A stretch of DNA of 64,000 nt from Pontibacter beigongshangensis (GCF_014332515.1 NZ_VFSD01000016.1:1-64000), one strand, 5' to 3'. Counted from the first letter of the stretch, positions 25,879 through 34,980 are shown. Numbers and translations: made by a program. Notes: generated by a model from the sequence alone, not told the origin.

Positions 25879-25884
25879 TTCAAC
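25818..25884 (+). other. attC-like recombination site 2
   Basis: R'' CACCTAAC (25818-25825), three A bases, L'' GTTCAGCC (25829-25836), a 26-base loop, L' GGCTGCAC (25863-25870), seven bases, R' GTTCAAC (25878-25884). Spacings equal those of site 1, and the loop ends share GCCTCG and CCATC. Confidence 0.75.
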
Positions 25885-25959
25885 ACAAACACCGCCCAAC
25901 CTCGCCCCAAAGTCAAACAACTGATTCCGAGAGCATGATGCCAAGACTTGCCAGCGGAA

Positions 25960-25991
25960 AATTATTCAAATGAAAATGGCCTTCCAGGGCC
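25960..25991 (+). repeat. Solo core repeat
   Basis: Forward core: AATTATTCAAATGAAAATG, then GCCTTCCAGGGCC. It lies between the cassette array and the S46 peptidase terminator. Confidence 0.75.
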
Positions 25992-26001
25992 TTTATAACG
26001 G

Positions 26002-26037
26002 CAAAAGCGGCTGCCCCATCTGGAGCAGCCGCTTTTG
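26002..26037 (-). terminator. Intrinsic terminator of the S46 peptidase gene
   Basis: CAAAAGCGGCTGC and its perfect complement GCAGCCGCTTTTG around a 10-base loop, placed 18 bases beyond the stop of the reverse-strand peptidase gene. Confidence 0.88.
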
Positions 26038-26055
26038 TTATTGAACAGGCAAAAC

Positions 26056-28383
26056 TTAGTTTCTTACCTCAACGGTAACGCGTTTTTTGCCTTCTTTCTT
26101 CTTCACCTTCACTTTGTTTTCTCCACTGGAGAGTTTGGCTTTGGCTTCCTCTACCGCTTCATTTAGCAGGTCTGTCTGCTGAGTGCCTGATGCTGTAGTT
26201 TTGTCGGTGTCGTCTGGGCCTGGGTTTCCGTTGTCTACGATCTTCATTTCGCTGATCAGGTTGCTGGCTCCGGCATATTTGTCGATAATGAACAGCACGT
26301 AGCGAATGTCTACGTTGATGCAGCGTTTGTACTCGGGGTCGTATACCAGGTCGCCGGTCATGGCTTCCCAGTTGCCATCGAAGGCCAGCCCGATGAGCTC
26401 ACCGTTGCCGTTTATAACCGGCGAGCCGGAGTTACCGCCCGTAATGTCGTTGTCGGTGATGAAGTTCACCACCAGTTCACCGTCCTTGTTGGCGTAGCGG
26501 CCGTAGTCTTTGGCCTCGTAGAGCTGCTTTAGTTTGGCAGGTACGATAAACTCCTCGTTGTTAGGGTCTTCTTTTGCCATCATGCCTTCCATGGTTGTGT
26601 AGTAGCTGTAGCGCACTGCATCCTGCGGGCTGTAGTCTTTTACGGCACCGTAGCTAAGGCGCAGGGTAGAGTTGGCATCAGGGTAGTACACCTTGTCGGG
26701 GTTCATCTGGCGCAGCGCGGCTACATAATGGCGGTTGGCAGTGGCCAGTTTGGCGTTGCTTTCGGCCAGGTGCGGCATAATATTGCTTCGGTAGTTGTCG
26801 ATAATGCTGCTCACGAGCTGGTAGGCCGGGTCGTTTTCGAGTTGCTTTAGCGTCGGGTTTTTCAGGAAGGCCTCTGTCTGCTGCGCCGACACCAGGAAGG
26901 ATTTGCTGTACACTTCATCAGCCAGTTTCTGGAAGTTGCCCTTGTGCTTCTGCACCAGCTTTTTGAACGACTCGGGCTGCTGCTCTTTGGCAATATCCTG
27001 GTGGTAAAACTGCAGCAGGGCTGCAAACACTTTTTTATCGGTGGCGGCATTGTAATCCTTGAAATGTGCTTCTACCCGTGGCCGGACATCCTCCACCGCC
27101 TGTTTTACGTTTGCGTCGTTCCCCGCCTTCAGCGCAGCGTGCAGTGCCGACATGCGGTAGGCGAGCAACAGCGACTCGGTGCCCAGAATGGCCTCGTTGA
27201 GGTAGATGTTGCCCAGGTTGTATTTCTCTATGTTGGCGTACGCATCCCGGATCTGGTTGAGCACATCGCCGTACTGCGCTTTCCGTTTCGGGTCGGCATT
27301 TACCCAGTTCTGGAAGGCGGCTTCGTCAGCTTCTTTTCCCTCCACGGTTTTCATGCGCTTAATACCCTCGTTCTGGCCAATAGAGTATTTGTAGTAGTTC
27401 GCGGTGGAGGCATGCTTAGAGGCATATTTAATGCGGGTCGCCGGATCTTTGTCCATGTCTTCTTTCCACAGCGCCAGTTTCTCCTCACGCAGCTTTATGC
27501 GCGTTTTATTAAGCTGGTTCAGCTCCAGTTTCAGGCCATGTGAGGTCATGAAGCGTTGTGTGCGGCCCGGAAAGCCGAACACCATGGCAAAGTCGCCCTG
27601 GTCTTTGCTGCTGATAGAAAGCGGCAGGAAGTGCTTTGGCTTGTAAGGCACGTTGTTCTGGCTGTAAGCGGCCGGCTTGCCGTCGGGGGCCATGTACACG
27701 CGGAACAGGGCAAAGTCGCCGGTGTGGCGGGGCCACATCCAGTTGTCGGTGTCGCCGCCGTATTTACCAACCGAAGAGGGCGGAGCACCTACCAGGCGCA
27801 CATCCGTAAAGCGCTCGTACACGAACATGTAATATTCGTTGCCATTGAAAAAATCGCGCACATAGCTGATGTACTGGCCGTTGTTGCTGGCCTCGCGGGC
27901 GATGGCCTGCACACGCTGCCCCACTTTCTGGGCGCGCTCCTGCTCCGGCGTGTTGTTGTCGATGCCTTCTAATACCTGGCTGGTAACGTCTTCCATACGC
28001 ACAAGTATGTCTACGAACAGGCTCGGGTTAGAAAGTTCCTGCTCTTTGGACTTGGCCCAGAAACCGTCGGTCAGGTAGTCGTTCTCGGTGCTGGAGTGCG
28101 ACTGTATGGCGCTGTAACCACAATGGTGGTTGGTAAGCAGCAGGCCCTCCGGCGATACGAACTCGCCGGTACAGAAACCGCCGAACTGCACAATGGCGTC
28201 TTTGAGGCTGGCATTGTTCACGCTGTAAATTTCTTCGGCTGTGAGCTGCAGGCCCTGCTTCTGCATATCCACGTGGTTAAGGCGCTTGATGAGCAGCGGC
28301 AGCCACATGCCCTCGTCGGCCCTGGCCCCGAAAGGCAGGCTCAGCGAGACAAGGATCAGGAGTGAAAGGATTTTTCTGAACAT
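26056..28383 (-). CDS. S46 family dipeptidyl-peptidase
   Basis: A 775-residue exported serine peptidase. I start at ATG complement 28381-28383, which begins the signal peptide MFRKILSLLILVSLSLPFGARA; the longer frame adds 17 residues without function. The catalytic His is in LLLTNHHCGY (residue ~87), the Asp in DNWMWPRHTGDFALF (~220) and the Ser in GGNSGSPVI (~640). The S1 site reads FDGNW, with the Gly that, from memory, marks DPP7-type specificity for hydrophobic residues, as opposed to Arg in DPP11. It cleaves dipeptides from peptides in the periplasm. Monocistronic. Confidence 0.93.
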   Translation of the reverse strand: MFRKILSLLILVSLSLPFGARADEGMWLPLLIKRLNHVDMQKQGLQLTAEEIYSVNNASLKDAIVQFGGFCTGEFVSPEGLLLTNHHCGYSAIQSHSSTENDYLTDGFWAKSKEQELSNPSLFVDILVRMEDVTSQVLEGIDNNTPEQERAQKVGQRVQAIAREASNNGQYISYVRDFFNGNEYYMFVYERFTDVRLVGAPPSSVGKYGGDTDNWMWPRHTGDFALFRVYMAPDGKPAAYSQNNVPYKPKHFLPLSISSKDQGDFAMVFGFPGRTQRFMTSHGLKLELNQLNKTRIKLREEKLALWKEDMDKDPATRIKYASKHASTANYYKYSIGQNEGIKRMKTVEGKEADEAAFQNWVNADPKRKAQYGDVLNQIRDAYANIEKYNLGNIYLNEAILGTESLLLAYRMSALHAALKAGNDANVKQAVEDVRPRVEAHFKDYNAATDKKVFAALLQFYHQDIAKEQQPESFKKLVQKHKGNFQKLADEVYSKSFLVSAQQTEAFLKNPTLKQLENDPAYQLVSSIIDNYRSNIMPHLAESNAKLATANRHYVAALRQMNPDKVYYPDANSTLRLSYGAVKDYSPQDAVRYSYYTTMEGMMAKEDPNNEEFIVPAKLKQLYEAKDYGRYANKDGELVVNFITDNDITGGNSGSPVINGNGELIGLAFDGNWEAMTGDLVYDPEYKRCINVDIRYVLFIIDKYAGASNLISEMKIVDNGNPGPDDTDKTTASGTQQTDLLNEAVEEAKAKLSSGENKVKVKKKEGKKRVTVEVRN

Positions 28384-28411
28384 ATTGTTTTTTCGATGTA
28401 GTTTATAGATG

Positions 28412-28419
28412 CAAAAATA
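28412..28419 (-). promoter_or_regulatory. Candidate -7 box for the S46 gene
   Basis: On the reverse strand TATTTTTG matches TAnnTTTG, about 28 bases before the start codon. No clear -33 element. Confidence 0.4.
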
Positions 28420-28572
28420 ACAAAAACTGTGCATTATTGGTTAGATTAAAGAAGCCACACGTGTATACGTTCCCAAACTCTTCCTTGCCAGCTGCTGTTA
28501 TATTTGCTGAAGCATGGAGGCGCAGGCTGCAGTACGTTGCTTCCTGAGGAGTGAGGCAAGGACGCAAAATTA

Positions 28573-28604
28573 AATTATTCTAATGAAAACAGCCCTCCAG
28601 AGCG
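28573..28604 (+). repeat. Solo core repeat
   Basis: Forward core: AATTATTCTAATGAAAACA followed by GCCCTCCAGAGCG, in the divergent region between the S46 gene and yidD. Confidence 0.75.
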
Positions 28605-28650
28605 TTTAGGCTCCTGGTGCCCGGTTGAAGAAATGTATAAAGATTCCTAC

Positions 28651-28872
28651 ATGACCTGGATTTTGCAGAAGCTATTCCTGGGGATTATTTGGGTGTACCA
28701 GCACCTGATTTCGCCCATAACGCCGGCCAGTTGCCGCTATACGCCTACCTGCTCCAACTACGCCATAGAGGCCATCAAAAAGTATGGTCCGTTTAAAGGC
28801 GGCTGGATGGGGCTGAAGCGCATTGGCCGCTGCCACCCCTGGGGCGGCAGCGGCTATGACCCGGTGCCGTAA
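28651..28872 (+). CDS. yidD: Membrane protein insertion efficiency factor YidD
   Basis: A 73-residue protein of the YidD family. It carries an N-terminal amphipathic/hydrophobic helix ([19 protein letters not shown]), [19 protein letters not shown] and the terminal block [15 protein letters not shown], all family-defining. It assists YidC-dependent insertion at the inner membrane. ATG 28651 gives the usual length; ATG 28633 would add six residues. It is not beside rnpA/yidC here, which is common in Bacteroidota. Confidence 0.93.
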   Translation: MTWILQKLFLGIIWVYQHLISPITPASCRYTPTCSNYAIEAIKKYGPFKGGWMGLKRIGRCHPWGGSGYDPVP

Positions 28873-29172
28873 GTTATTGCCAGGAATCACCCTTTGAAGC
28901 GTTTATGCTCTCTCTGAGTTTTGTTAAAGTCAATGCAGCCTGTAGAGAAAGGGTGGCATAGCATACCATACCATTACCTGCCTTGACCAGGATCTTGCAG
29001 CAATTATTTGAATAAAAGTGGTCCTGCTTTACTGCTGTGGCTGCTGCTCTGTGGTGGCTATGCCTACTAATTTTTTACATACTGTTGCCTGTTATCAGAT
29101 GAAAGGAGTAGCGAAATTCGCTTCTTTCATCTTACCTGGCTTGCAAATTAAGCACAGGCAGGTGTCTGGTTC
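28873..29172. other. Spacer between yidD and sdpI
   Basis: About 300 bases with a partial core repeat at 29002-29028 (AATTATTTG, AATAAAAGTG, GTCCTGC) in forward orientation. No gene supported; the forward ORF from 29018 is antisense to sdpI. Confidence 0.5.
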
Positions 29173-29850
29173 TCAGGCTTGGCTGTTTAGCTTCTTTTCT
29201 TTTTTCGACTCCATATACGAGTACGTTACCGGAACTAGCACCAGTATGGCGATTATTGCAATCAGCAGGACTTGCCGGACCATGCTGTCATCTACCAGTG
29301 CCAGGAGCGCGATCAGCAGGCCGCCGGCAAACCAGATGGGGCCGCTGAGCCGGTGCGTCTTTCGCCAGACGGTTTCGCTCTCCAGTGTCCAGGGGGTGCG
29401 TATGCCGATAAAATAGTTGGGTTTGAGGCTTTGCAGGTAGTTGCCCAGCGCCGCAACAAGCACACCGATGGAGATTAAGATAAGATTTAGGTTTACGGCT
29501 TGCTGGCCTGAAGCACTATATATACTATACACACCCAGGGCTGCCATAAACAGCACCAGCACAACCCGGATTCTGGCATAAACAGGGCTGGTATGTTCTA
29601 TTTTTCGTTTCGGATCTATTTTGGGCAGCAGGAGCAGGAGCAGGTATAATCCAACGGTGATGAAGAGCAAAAGGCCAATTAGTATTGATTTATCTGCCCA
29701 GCCATCGGCCTCGCCCTGCAGGTTAAAATGTATGGGAACGCGTGCCGGAAGTTCCTGCCAGCTTAGCCACAGGTATACGAACGGCACCAGCATAACAAGC
29801 CACAAAAAAAATTCGGTTCTCAGGTTTACTTTTTTCATTGAGTTGATCAT
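29173..29850 (-). CDS. sdpI: SdpI family membrane protein (DUF1648)
   Basis: A 225-residue membrane protein with about six hydrophobic segments. The N-terminal DUF1648 motif is LPARVPIHFNLQGEADGW (residues ~33-50), and the C-terminal SdpI signature is FIGIRTPWTLESETVWRKTHRLSG (~145-168). In Bacillus SdpI gives immunity to the SdpC toxin and signals to the repressor SdpR. No SdpC-like toxin gene is visible here, so the role may be general envelope stress. Its start overlaps the stop of sdpR by one base (TAATG), indicating coupling. Confidence 0.88.
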   Translation of the reverse strand: MINSMKKVNLRTEFFLWLVMLVPFVYLWLSWQELPARVPIHFNLQGEADGWADKSILIGLLLFITVGLYLLLLLLPKIDPKRKIEHTSPVYARIRVVLVLFMAALGVYSIYSASGQQAVNLNLILISIGVLVAALGNYLQSLKPNYFIGIRTPWTLESETVWRKTHRLSGPIWFAGGLLIALLALVDDSMVRQVLLIAIIAILVLVPVTYSYMESKKEKKLNSQA

Positions 29851-30104
29851 TAGTCTTTTAGTGTCACAAGCCAGTTCAGAATATCGTCGAGAACGGTGGT
29901 GCTGAGAGAGTAGATTACAAACTGGCCCTGCTTCTCCGATGTCACCAGTTCTGCCTGACTCAGGATGTCGAGGTGGTGTGAGATGCTGGGTTTTGTAATG
30001 TTGAAGGCCTCTGCGATCTCGCCAGCCGTCATGTCTTTTTCCTTGAGGAGCCTGAGGATGTCGCGCCTGGTCTGATCGTTGAGTGCCTTGAAGACCTTGT
30101 TCAT
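29850..30104 (-). CDS. sdpR: ArsR-family autorepressor SdpR
   Basis: An 84-residue winged-helix repressor. It has LNDQTRRDILRLLKEKDMTAGEIAEAFN, then ITKPSISHHLDILSQAELV (recognition helix near 38-52) and the wing KQGQFVIYSL. No Cys metal-binding motif, as expected for SdpR-type regulators that are not metal sensors. It is first in the operon with sdpI. A 22-bp palindrome lies 10 bases before its start codon. Confidence 0.88.
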   Translation of the reverse strand: MNKVFKALNDQTRRDILRLLKEKDMTAGEIAEAFNITKPSISHHLDILSQAELVTSEKQGQFVIYSLSTTVLDDILNWLVTLKD

Positions 30105-30113
30105 GTAATTAGG

Positions 30114-30135
30114 TATTTAGACAAATGTCTAAATA
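30114..30135 (-). promoter_or_regulatory. Candidate SdpR operator
   Basis: Perfect palindrome with arms TATTTAGACA and TGTCTAAATA around AA, sitting directly upstream of sdpR. Position and symmetry fit the autorepression site of an ArsR-type dimer. Confidence 0.7.
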
Positions 30136-30270
30136 AGTTTCGAAAAATAAAATAGTGCCGTAAATTTTTTTCTGGGTCAGTGCCTCGTCCGGCAAAGTCT
30201 AAAGGCCATTTGCGGATAATCCCGGAGGAGGTGCTGGCTGTGCCGGACGGTTTAGAAAAGCGCGACGCAC

Positions 30271-30302
30271 AGATTATTCTAATAAAAACGGCCCTCCCAA
30301 AC
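30271..30302 (+). repeat. Solo core repeat
   Basis: Forward core: AGATTATTCTAATAAAAACG followed by GCCCTCCCAAAC, in the divergent gap between sdpR and the MFS gene. Confidence 0.7.
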
Positions 30303-30372
30303 AACTCCTCCTGCTGCTGCTGTGCCCCGCAATACCCGAAAATTGCCTAGCTTTGTGCCATTAAAAGAGCAT

Positions 30373-31536
30373 ATGGCAGAAAAGACTTCCCGCGTTTACG
30401 GCTTGCAATTCGGATTACTTTGTCTGAGCTCCTTTCTTTTCTTTGCCAGCTTTAACATGCTTATCCCGGAGTTGCCCAACTACCTCACGAGCCTGGGCGG
30501 GGCAGAATATAAAGGACTGATTATCTCGTTGTTTACCCTCACAGCCGGCCTCTCGCGGCCCTTCAGCGGGAAACTGGCGGATAAGATCGGTCGCATTCCG
30601 GTAATGGTGGTGGGTGGGGCTGTGTGCCTGGCCTGCGGATTTTTGTACCCCCTTACCGGCTCGGTGGCCGCTTTTCTGCTGCTGCGGTTTGTGCATGGCT
30701 TTTCTACGGGTTTTACGCCTACCGGCATTGGCGCCTATGTGGCCGATATTATACCGGTGCACCGCAGGGGAGAGGCTACCGGCCTGCTGGGGCTGGCGGG
30801 CAGCCTGGGCATGGCGGCAGGTCCTGCCATGGGCGGCACCATTGCCAACCACTTCTCGCTGGATATTATGTTCTATGCCTCCTCTGCGCTGGCCTTTCTG
30901 GCCGTGGCCGTGGTGGCACGTATGCCCGAAACCCTGGATGAAACCCAGAAATTCAGGGTGGGGATGTTGAAAATAACCAGGAAAGAGATTTTTGAGCCCC
31001 GGGTGTTTCATCCCTCGCTGGTCATGTTTTTTACGATCTTCTCGTTTGGGGCGATCTTAACCGTAGTGCCCGATTTTAGTGAGCACCTGGGCATTCAGAA
31101 CAAGGGCCTCTTTTTTACAAGTTTCACGCTCTCTTCGCTGGCCGTCAGGTTCCTGGCTGGCCGCCTATCCGATAAATACGGGCGCATTACCATCCTGAGA
31201 CTGAGCGCTGCGGTGCTGGTGCTGGCGCTGGTGTGGCTGGGCATGGCCAAGTCGGCGGTAGATCTGCTCACGGCAGCCGCTATTTTTGGCCTTGCCTCGG
31301 GCATGAATTCCCCCACCATTTTTGCCTGGACCATAGACCTGAGTCACGAGGCGCACCGCGGCAGAGCCATGGCCACCATGTATATTGCCTTGGAGGCGGG
31401 CATCGGCATTGGTGCCCTCTCCTCCAGCTGGATCTACAACAACCAGTCAGCCAATTTCCCGCTGGTGTTCTTCACCTGTGCCGGCACTGCCCTGCTGGCT
31501 TTCTTGTACCTGATGCTCCTCGTGAAAAAGGAATAG
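30373..31536 (+). CDS. MFS transporter
   Basis: A 387-residue transporter with about 12 hydrophobic segments. I use ATG 30373 (MAEKTSRVYGLQFGLL); GTG 30322 would add 17 residues overlapping no known domain. The loop 2-3 motif reads GKLADKIGRIPVMVVGG and a similar motif in the second half reads GRLSDKYGRITILRL, both typical. The sequence resembles drug/multidrug or sugar-efflux MFS members; the substrate cannot be assigned. It is transcribed away from sdpR. Confidence 0.85.
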   Translation: MAEKTSRVYGLQFGLLCLSSFLFFASFNMLIPELPNYLTSLGGAEYKGLIISLFTLTAGLSRPFSGKLADKIGRIPVMVVGGAVCLACGFLYPLTGSVAAFLLLRFVHGFSTGFTPTGIGAYVADIIPVHRRGEATGLLGLAGSLGMAAGPAMGGTIANHFSLDIMFYASSALAFLAVAVVARMPETLDETQKFRVGMLKITRKEIFEPRVFHPSLVMFFTIFSFGAILTVVPDFSEHLGIQNKGLFFTSFTLSSLAVRFLAGRLSDKYGRITILRLSAAVLVLALVWLGMAKSAVDLLTAAAIFGLASGMNSPTIFAWTIDLSHEAHRGRAMATMYIALEAGIGIGALSSSWIYNNQSANFPLVFFTCAGTALLAFLYLMLLVKKE

Positions 31537-31974
31537 CACTGTTAGCACGATTGCTATTGGGGTATCGGGGCAATTATTCTAATCAAAAATGCCCTCCGGA
31601 GGCTTTTCCGTTACTGCTATAGGTCCTGCTGTTGATCTTGTAGGTGGCTGCCATAATGCAGTTTGCTGCTGGCGTGTTGCAAAGGTTCTGGCGTTCCGCC
31701 TGATCATTTGCAGCTATGTGCTGCCAAAGATCAGGCGGATTAGTCTATTTGCAAGTATATTATCATATCATGATGTTGTAATTGTCCAAAAAAACATGGA
31801 GTATATTCAGCTTCTTTCGCAATATCTGCGTACTAGGGCAAAGCTGTTTTAGAGTGCCGGTTCTTCTGTCATGGCACAGATTTCAATAAGTTATAAGAAG
31901 AATTAGCAAAGCCGAAAGGTGGTGCAAGAGAAACAGCAGGAGTCTTTTTATTTATCAGTAAAAGTTAATGGCGA
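31537..31974. other. Spacer after the MFS gene
   Basis: About 440 bases. A forward core repeat lies at 31572-31603; otherwise AT-rich sequence with no supported gene or RNA. Confidence 0.5.
31572..31603 (+). repeat. Solo core repeat
   Basis: Forward core, one of the best matches: AATTATTCTAATCAAAAAT followed by GCCCTCCGGAGGC, 36 bases after the MFS stop. Confidence 0.8.
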
Positions 31975-32658
31975 ATGATTTTCAACAACCCGGTTCTTCT
32001 TGGGCTTGCAGGCATGTTGGTGTTGGGTAAAACGGAGAGCCCGACACGGCCTGAGCCAATTGCAATAAGTCAGGAAAAGTTTTTTGGCGTAGACCCCTCC
32101 ACCTGCGAGGTTATAGAGTTTATGGAAGATGGCCTGAAGCAGGGAAACATAAGCGAGATTTTGAGCGAAGGAACTCCTGTCAGGATAACAGCCCAAAGGC
32201 GGCTGTCAGGCGGGCAATACGAGAGCGAAAATGCGGCCAGCCTGTTTGATACCAGCTATCCGGTTGCGGAAACCTCTGATTTTGAGACGCCTAACCCGAA
32301 TGCGCTGCGGGCCATGGGCAAAGTGCTGACGGTAAATGGAAGCGAGGCCGGCGCGCCTACCCTTAACAAAAGCGGCGGCAAACTGGAGCTCGACTTCTCT
32401 GCCATGAATTCGATTACCCTCAAAGCCGTGCACGTGCTCGACATCACCAAATCAGACGCTGGCTCTAAATTGGAGTTGATTAATAAAAATGGTGAAATAA
32501 TCAGAACCTTTCCCCTCCCGATTACGAATACTCATGGAGCGGTCAGACTAAACACTGGCGACGTAAAAGGAGTAGCTAAAATGAGAGTCGTGTTTGGAGA
32601 TGAAAAGCATTCAACTGGCGGAGGCGCCATAGATGTCATCGAGTTTTGCCGCGATTAA
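31975..32658 (+). CDS. Hypothetical protein, possibly exported
   Basis: A 227-residue protein with a short hydrophobic N-terminus (NPVLLGLAGMLVLG). The middle and C-terminal region (about 100-225) reads like a beta-sandwich: ALRAMGKVLTVNGSEAG, LELDFSAMNSITLKAVHVLDI, GAVRLNTGDVKGVAKMRVVF, with an acidic end GAIDVIEFCRD. No family is recognised; a carbohydrate- or surface-binding role is a guess from the fold. It is followed after 130 bases by a strong terminator. Confidence 0.6.
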   Translation: MIFNNPVLLGLAGMLVLGKTESPTRPEPIAISQEKFFGVDPSTCEVIEFMEDGLKQGNISEILSEGTPVRITAQRRLSGGQYESENAASLFDTSYPVAETSDFETPNPNALRAMGKVLTVNGSEAGAPTLNKSGGKLELDFSAMNSITLKAVHVLDITKSDAGSKLELINKNGEIIRTFPLPITNTHGAVRLNTGDVKGVAKMRVVFGDEKHSTGGGAIDVIEFCRD

Positions 32659-33150
32659 ATCAATTATTAACACTAACCATACCATTACCATGTATCCTAA
32701 AGTATTTATGATTTTCAGATCTTTAATATGCTTCATCAGTCAGGATGGAGTGTAGCGCTATATAAAATAGTTTTAAACTATTGCCTGAAACGCCTCACAA
32801 CCTTTTAGTTGTGAGGCGTTTCTCTTTAAAGGCATACGGGCCTCCCAAAGCTGCTGAGCCCAACAACTGGCAACCAGACCAGCACGGGCAGATAAAAAAG
32901 CGAAAAGCCGATTTATAGCTGGTAAGCTGCTCTGCTCTAATTTCGCGGTTTTAAGTGCTCAAGCGCCTCCAGCTTGTGGTTTATGGCTTGCACCCGTATA
33001 ACAGGAGCAGGTAAGCAGGTATGGCGGAAGATATAAACCAGAGCAGCCGGCAGTAACCTGCCCGATTTAAGAGAGCGCTTCTCTGGGAGTTCACTTTTTT
33101 GTATCTTTCAAGCTTAAATTCAGATTGGCGAAAGCCAGTACGATACTACC
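32659..33150. other. Spacer before cysE
   Basis: About 490 bases containing the terminator at 32787-32822 and the cysE promoter region. No gene supported; short ATG frames near 32690 and 32730 are below 25 codons. Confidence 0.5.
32787..32822. terminator. Intrinsic terminator
   Basis: GAAACGCCTCACAAC with a perfect complement across a six-base loop, then TCTTT. Closes the hypothetical gene ending at 32658. Confidence 0.88.
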
Positions 33151-33984
33151 ATGGATACTGCTTTTCTTGACTATTTATACCAGGAGCATCAAAAGGCACA
33201 ACATCAGGTGTCTGACGCCGCTATTTGCGAGTTGATAGAGGGGGTGGTGCAGCTGCTTTTTCCTACCTTGTCAGATCGGCAGTTCAAGAGCCCGGAAGAG
33301 CTGAAAGCCTACGCGAAGGGGCTCAAAAAAGAGCTGCACAGGCTACTGAAGAGGATGCAGCCCGAGCTGCCTGCACCGGCAAAAGAACTCACCAACGGCT
33401 TGATGGAGCGTTTGCCCCACATACACCGGCTCCTGATGGAAGACGCCATGGCCATACTGGAGGGCGACCCGGCTGCCCGCCACCTGGATGAGGTGATCAG
33501 AACGTACCCCGGGTTCAAGGCAGTCGTGATCTACAGGCTGGCAAATGTGCTGTATCGTTTGCAGATACCGCTACTGCCGCGTGTGCTGTCGGAGTACGCG
33601 CATGCCAAAACGGGTATCGATGTGCATCCGGGCGCAGTTATAGGCACGCATTTCTGCATCGACCACGGCACGGGCGTGGTTATTGGCGAAACGGCCGTGA
33701 TCGGGAACAACGTCAAAATATACCAGGGGGTTACTCTTGGCGCCCTGAGCGTAGATAAAGCCATGGCCTTTACCAAGCGGCATCCTACCATCGAAAATAA
33801 TGTCGTGATTTATGCTGGCGCCACTATTCTGGGCGGTAATACCGTGGTTGGGGCGAACAGTATTATCGGAGGTAACGTATGGCTTACAGAGAGTGTGCCG
33901 CCTTACTCACGGGTATACCATCGTTCGCAGATACATGTCAGCCGCTCAGCCGGCCCTACAGAAGCATTAAATTATTCAATTTAA
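33151..33984 (+). CDS. cysE: Serine O-acetyltransferase
   Basis: A 277-residue enzyme that acetylates serine for cysteine synthesis. The N-terminal helical domain (~1-140) is followed by left-handed beta-helix hexapeptide repeats (IDVHPGAVIGTHFCIDHGTG, VVIGETAVIGNNVKIYQGVTLGA, NNVVIYAGATILGGNTVVGANSIIGGNVWL). The catalytic His is in FCIDHGTGVVIGE and the substrate loop in GVTLGALS. The next gene is cysteine synthase, starting 12 bases later. Length is typical of EpsC-like/plant-type SATs. Confidence 0.93.
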   Translation: MDTAFLDYLYQEHQKAQHQVSDAAICELIEGVVQLLFPTLSDRQFKSPEELKAYAKGLKKELHRLLKRMQPELPAPAKELTNGLMERLPHIHRLLMEDAMAILEGDPAARHLDEVIRTYPGFKAVVIYRLANVLYRLQIPLLPRVLSEYAHAKTGIDVHPGAVIGTHFCIDHGTGVVIGETAVIGNNVKIYQGVTLGALSVDKAMAFTKRHPTIENNVVIYAGATILGGNTVVGANSIIGGNVWLTESVPPYSRVYHRSQIHVSRSAGPTEALNYSI

Positions 33985-33996
33985 ACTACATAAGAA

Positions 33997-34917
33997 ATGA
34001 AAGCTACGAGCATTCTGGCAACAATAGGCAATACGCCTGTAGTACGAATTAATAAGCTGTTTAAGAACAAAGAGGTAGAGGTGTGGGTGAAAATGGAGCG
34101 CAGCAACCCTGGTGGCAGCATAAAAGACCGGATTGCGCTCTCTATGATAGAAGATGCCGAACAAAAGGGGCTGCTGCACAAGAATAGCATCATTATAGAA
34201 CCCACTTCCGGTAACACCGGCGTAGGGCTGGCCATGGTGGCCGCCGTAAAGGGCTATGAGCTGATTCTGGTTATGCCGGAGTCTATGTCGATAGAGCGCA
34301 GGCGACAAATGGCAGCCTATGGAGCCAAAATGGAGCTGACACCACGCGAGAAAGGCATGAAAGGGGCCATTGAGCGGGCCAGGGAGCTGGCTGAGGAGAA
34401 TGAGAACAGCTGGATGCCCATGCAGTTCGATAACGAGGCGAACACACGCATTCATATTGAGGGCACTGCCAAAGAGATTCTGGAAGATTTTCCGGAAGGG
34501 TTCGATTACTTTATTACAGGCGTTGGCACCGGAGGGCATATTACAGGAGTGGCCAAAGTGCTGAAAGCAAAATTTCCGCACATAAAAGTATATGCTGTGG
34601 AGCCGTCTGCATCGCCGGTGCTCAGCGGCGGACAGCCAGGGCCGCACCCATTACAGGGCATAGGTGCCGGGTTTATTCCTTCGATAATGGACACGAAGCT
34701 GCTGGACGGGGTGATTCAGGTAAAGCCGGAAGAGGCTTTTGACTATACCCGCCGGGCAGCAGCCGAAGAAGGCATTTTCTTGGGCATCTCCTCTGGGTCG
34801 TCGCTGGCGGCAGTGGCCCAGAAGCTGGAAGGCGAAATTCCCGCAGGCTCCCGCATCCTGACCTTCTGCTACGACACAGGCGAGCGCTACCTGTCGGTAG
34901 AGGGGCTGTTTGTGTAA
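33997..34917 (+). CDS. cysM: Cysteine synthase B-type (O-acetylserine sulfhydrylase)
   Basis: A 306-residue PLP enzyme that makes cysteine from O-acetylserine and sulfide. PLP Lys43 is in [12 protein letters not shown], the substrate loop is [12 protein letters not shown], the phosphate-binding loop [11 protein letters not shown], and SSGSS near 268 binds the pyridine nitrogen. The short length and the loop around [11 protein letters not shown] place it near CysM. It forms an operon with the serine acetyltransferase, and a terminator follows. Confidence 0.93.
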   Translation: MKATSILATIGNTPVVRINKLFKNKEVEVWVKMERSNPGGSIKDRIALSMIEDAEQKGLLHKNSIIIEPTSGNTGVGLAMVAAVKGYELILVMPESMSIERRRQMAAYGAKMELTPREKGMKGAIERARELAEENENSWMPMQFDNEANTRIHIEGTAKEILEDFPEGFDYFITGVGTGGHITGVAKVLKAKFPHIKVYAVEPSASPVLSGGQPGPHPLQGIGAGFIPSIMDTKLLDGVIQVKPEEAFDYTRRAAAEEGIFLGISSGSSLAAVAQKLEGEIPAGSRILTFCYDTGERYLSVEGLFV

Positions 34918-34935
34918 TTTATAGAGAGATTAAGG

Positions 34936-34980
34936 GCGCCTCCCTTAGCTGTTGCCTGGTGCTGCAGTTGGGGGAGGCGC
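34936..34980 (+). terminator. Intrinsic terminator of the cysteine operon
   Basis: GCGCCTCCC and GGGAGGCGC form the stem around a 27-base loop, followed by TGTTGTTTT. Confidence 0.7.

Noticed and set aside
27556-28078. Forward ORFs opposite the S46 peptidase gene
   Set aside because: Antisense shadows of a gene with a complete catalytic triad and signal peptide.
31589-31852. 87-codon forward ORF after the MFS gene
   Set aside because: Begins inside a core repeat, no recognised domain.
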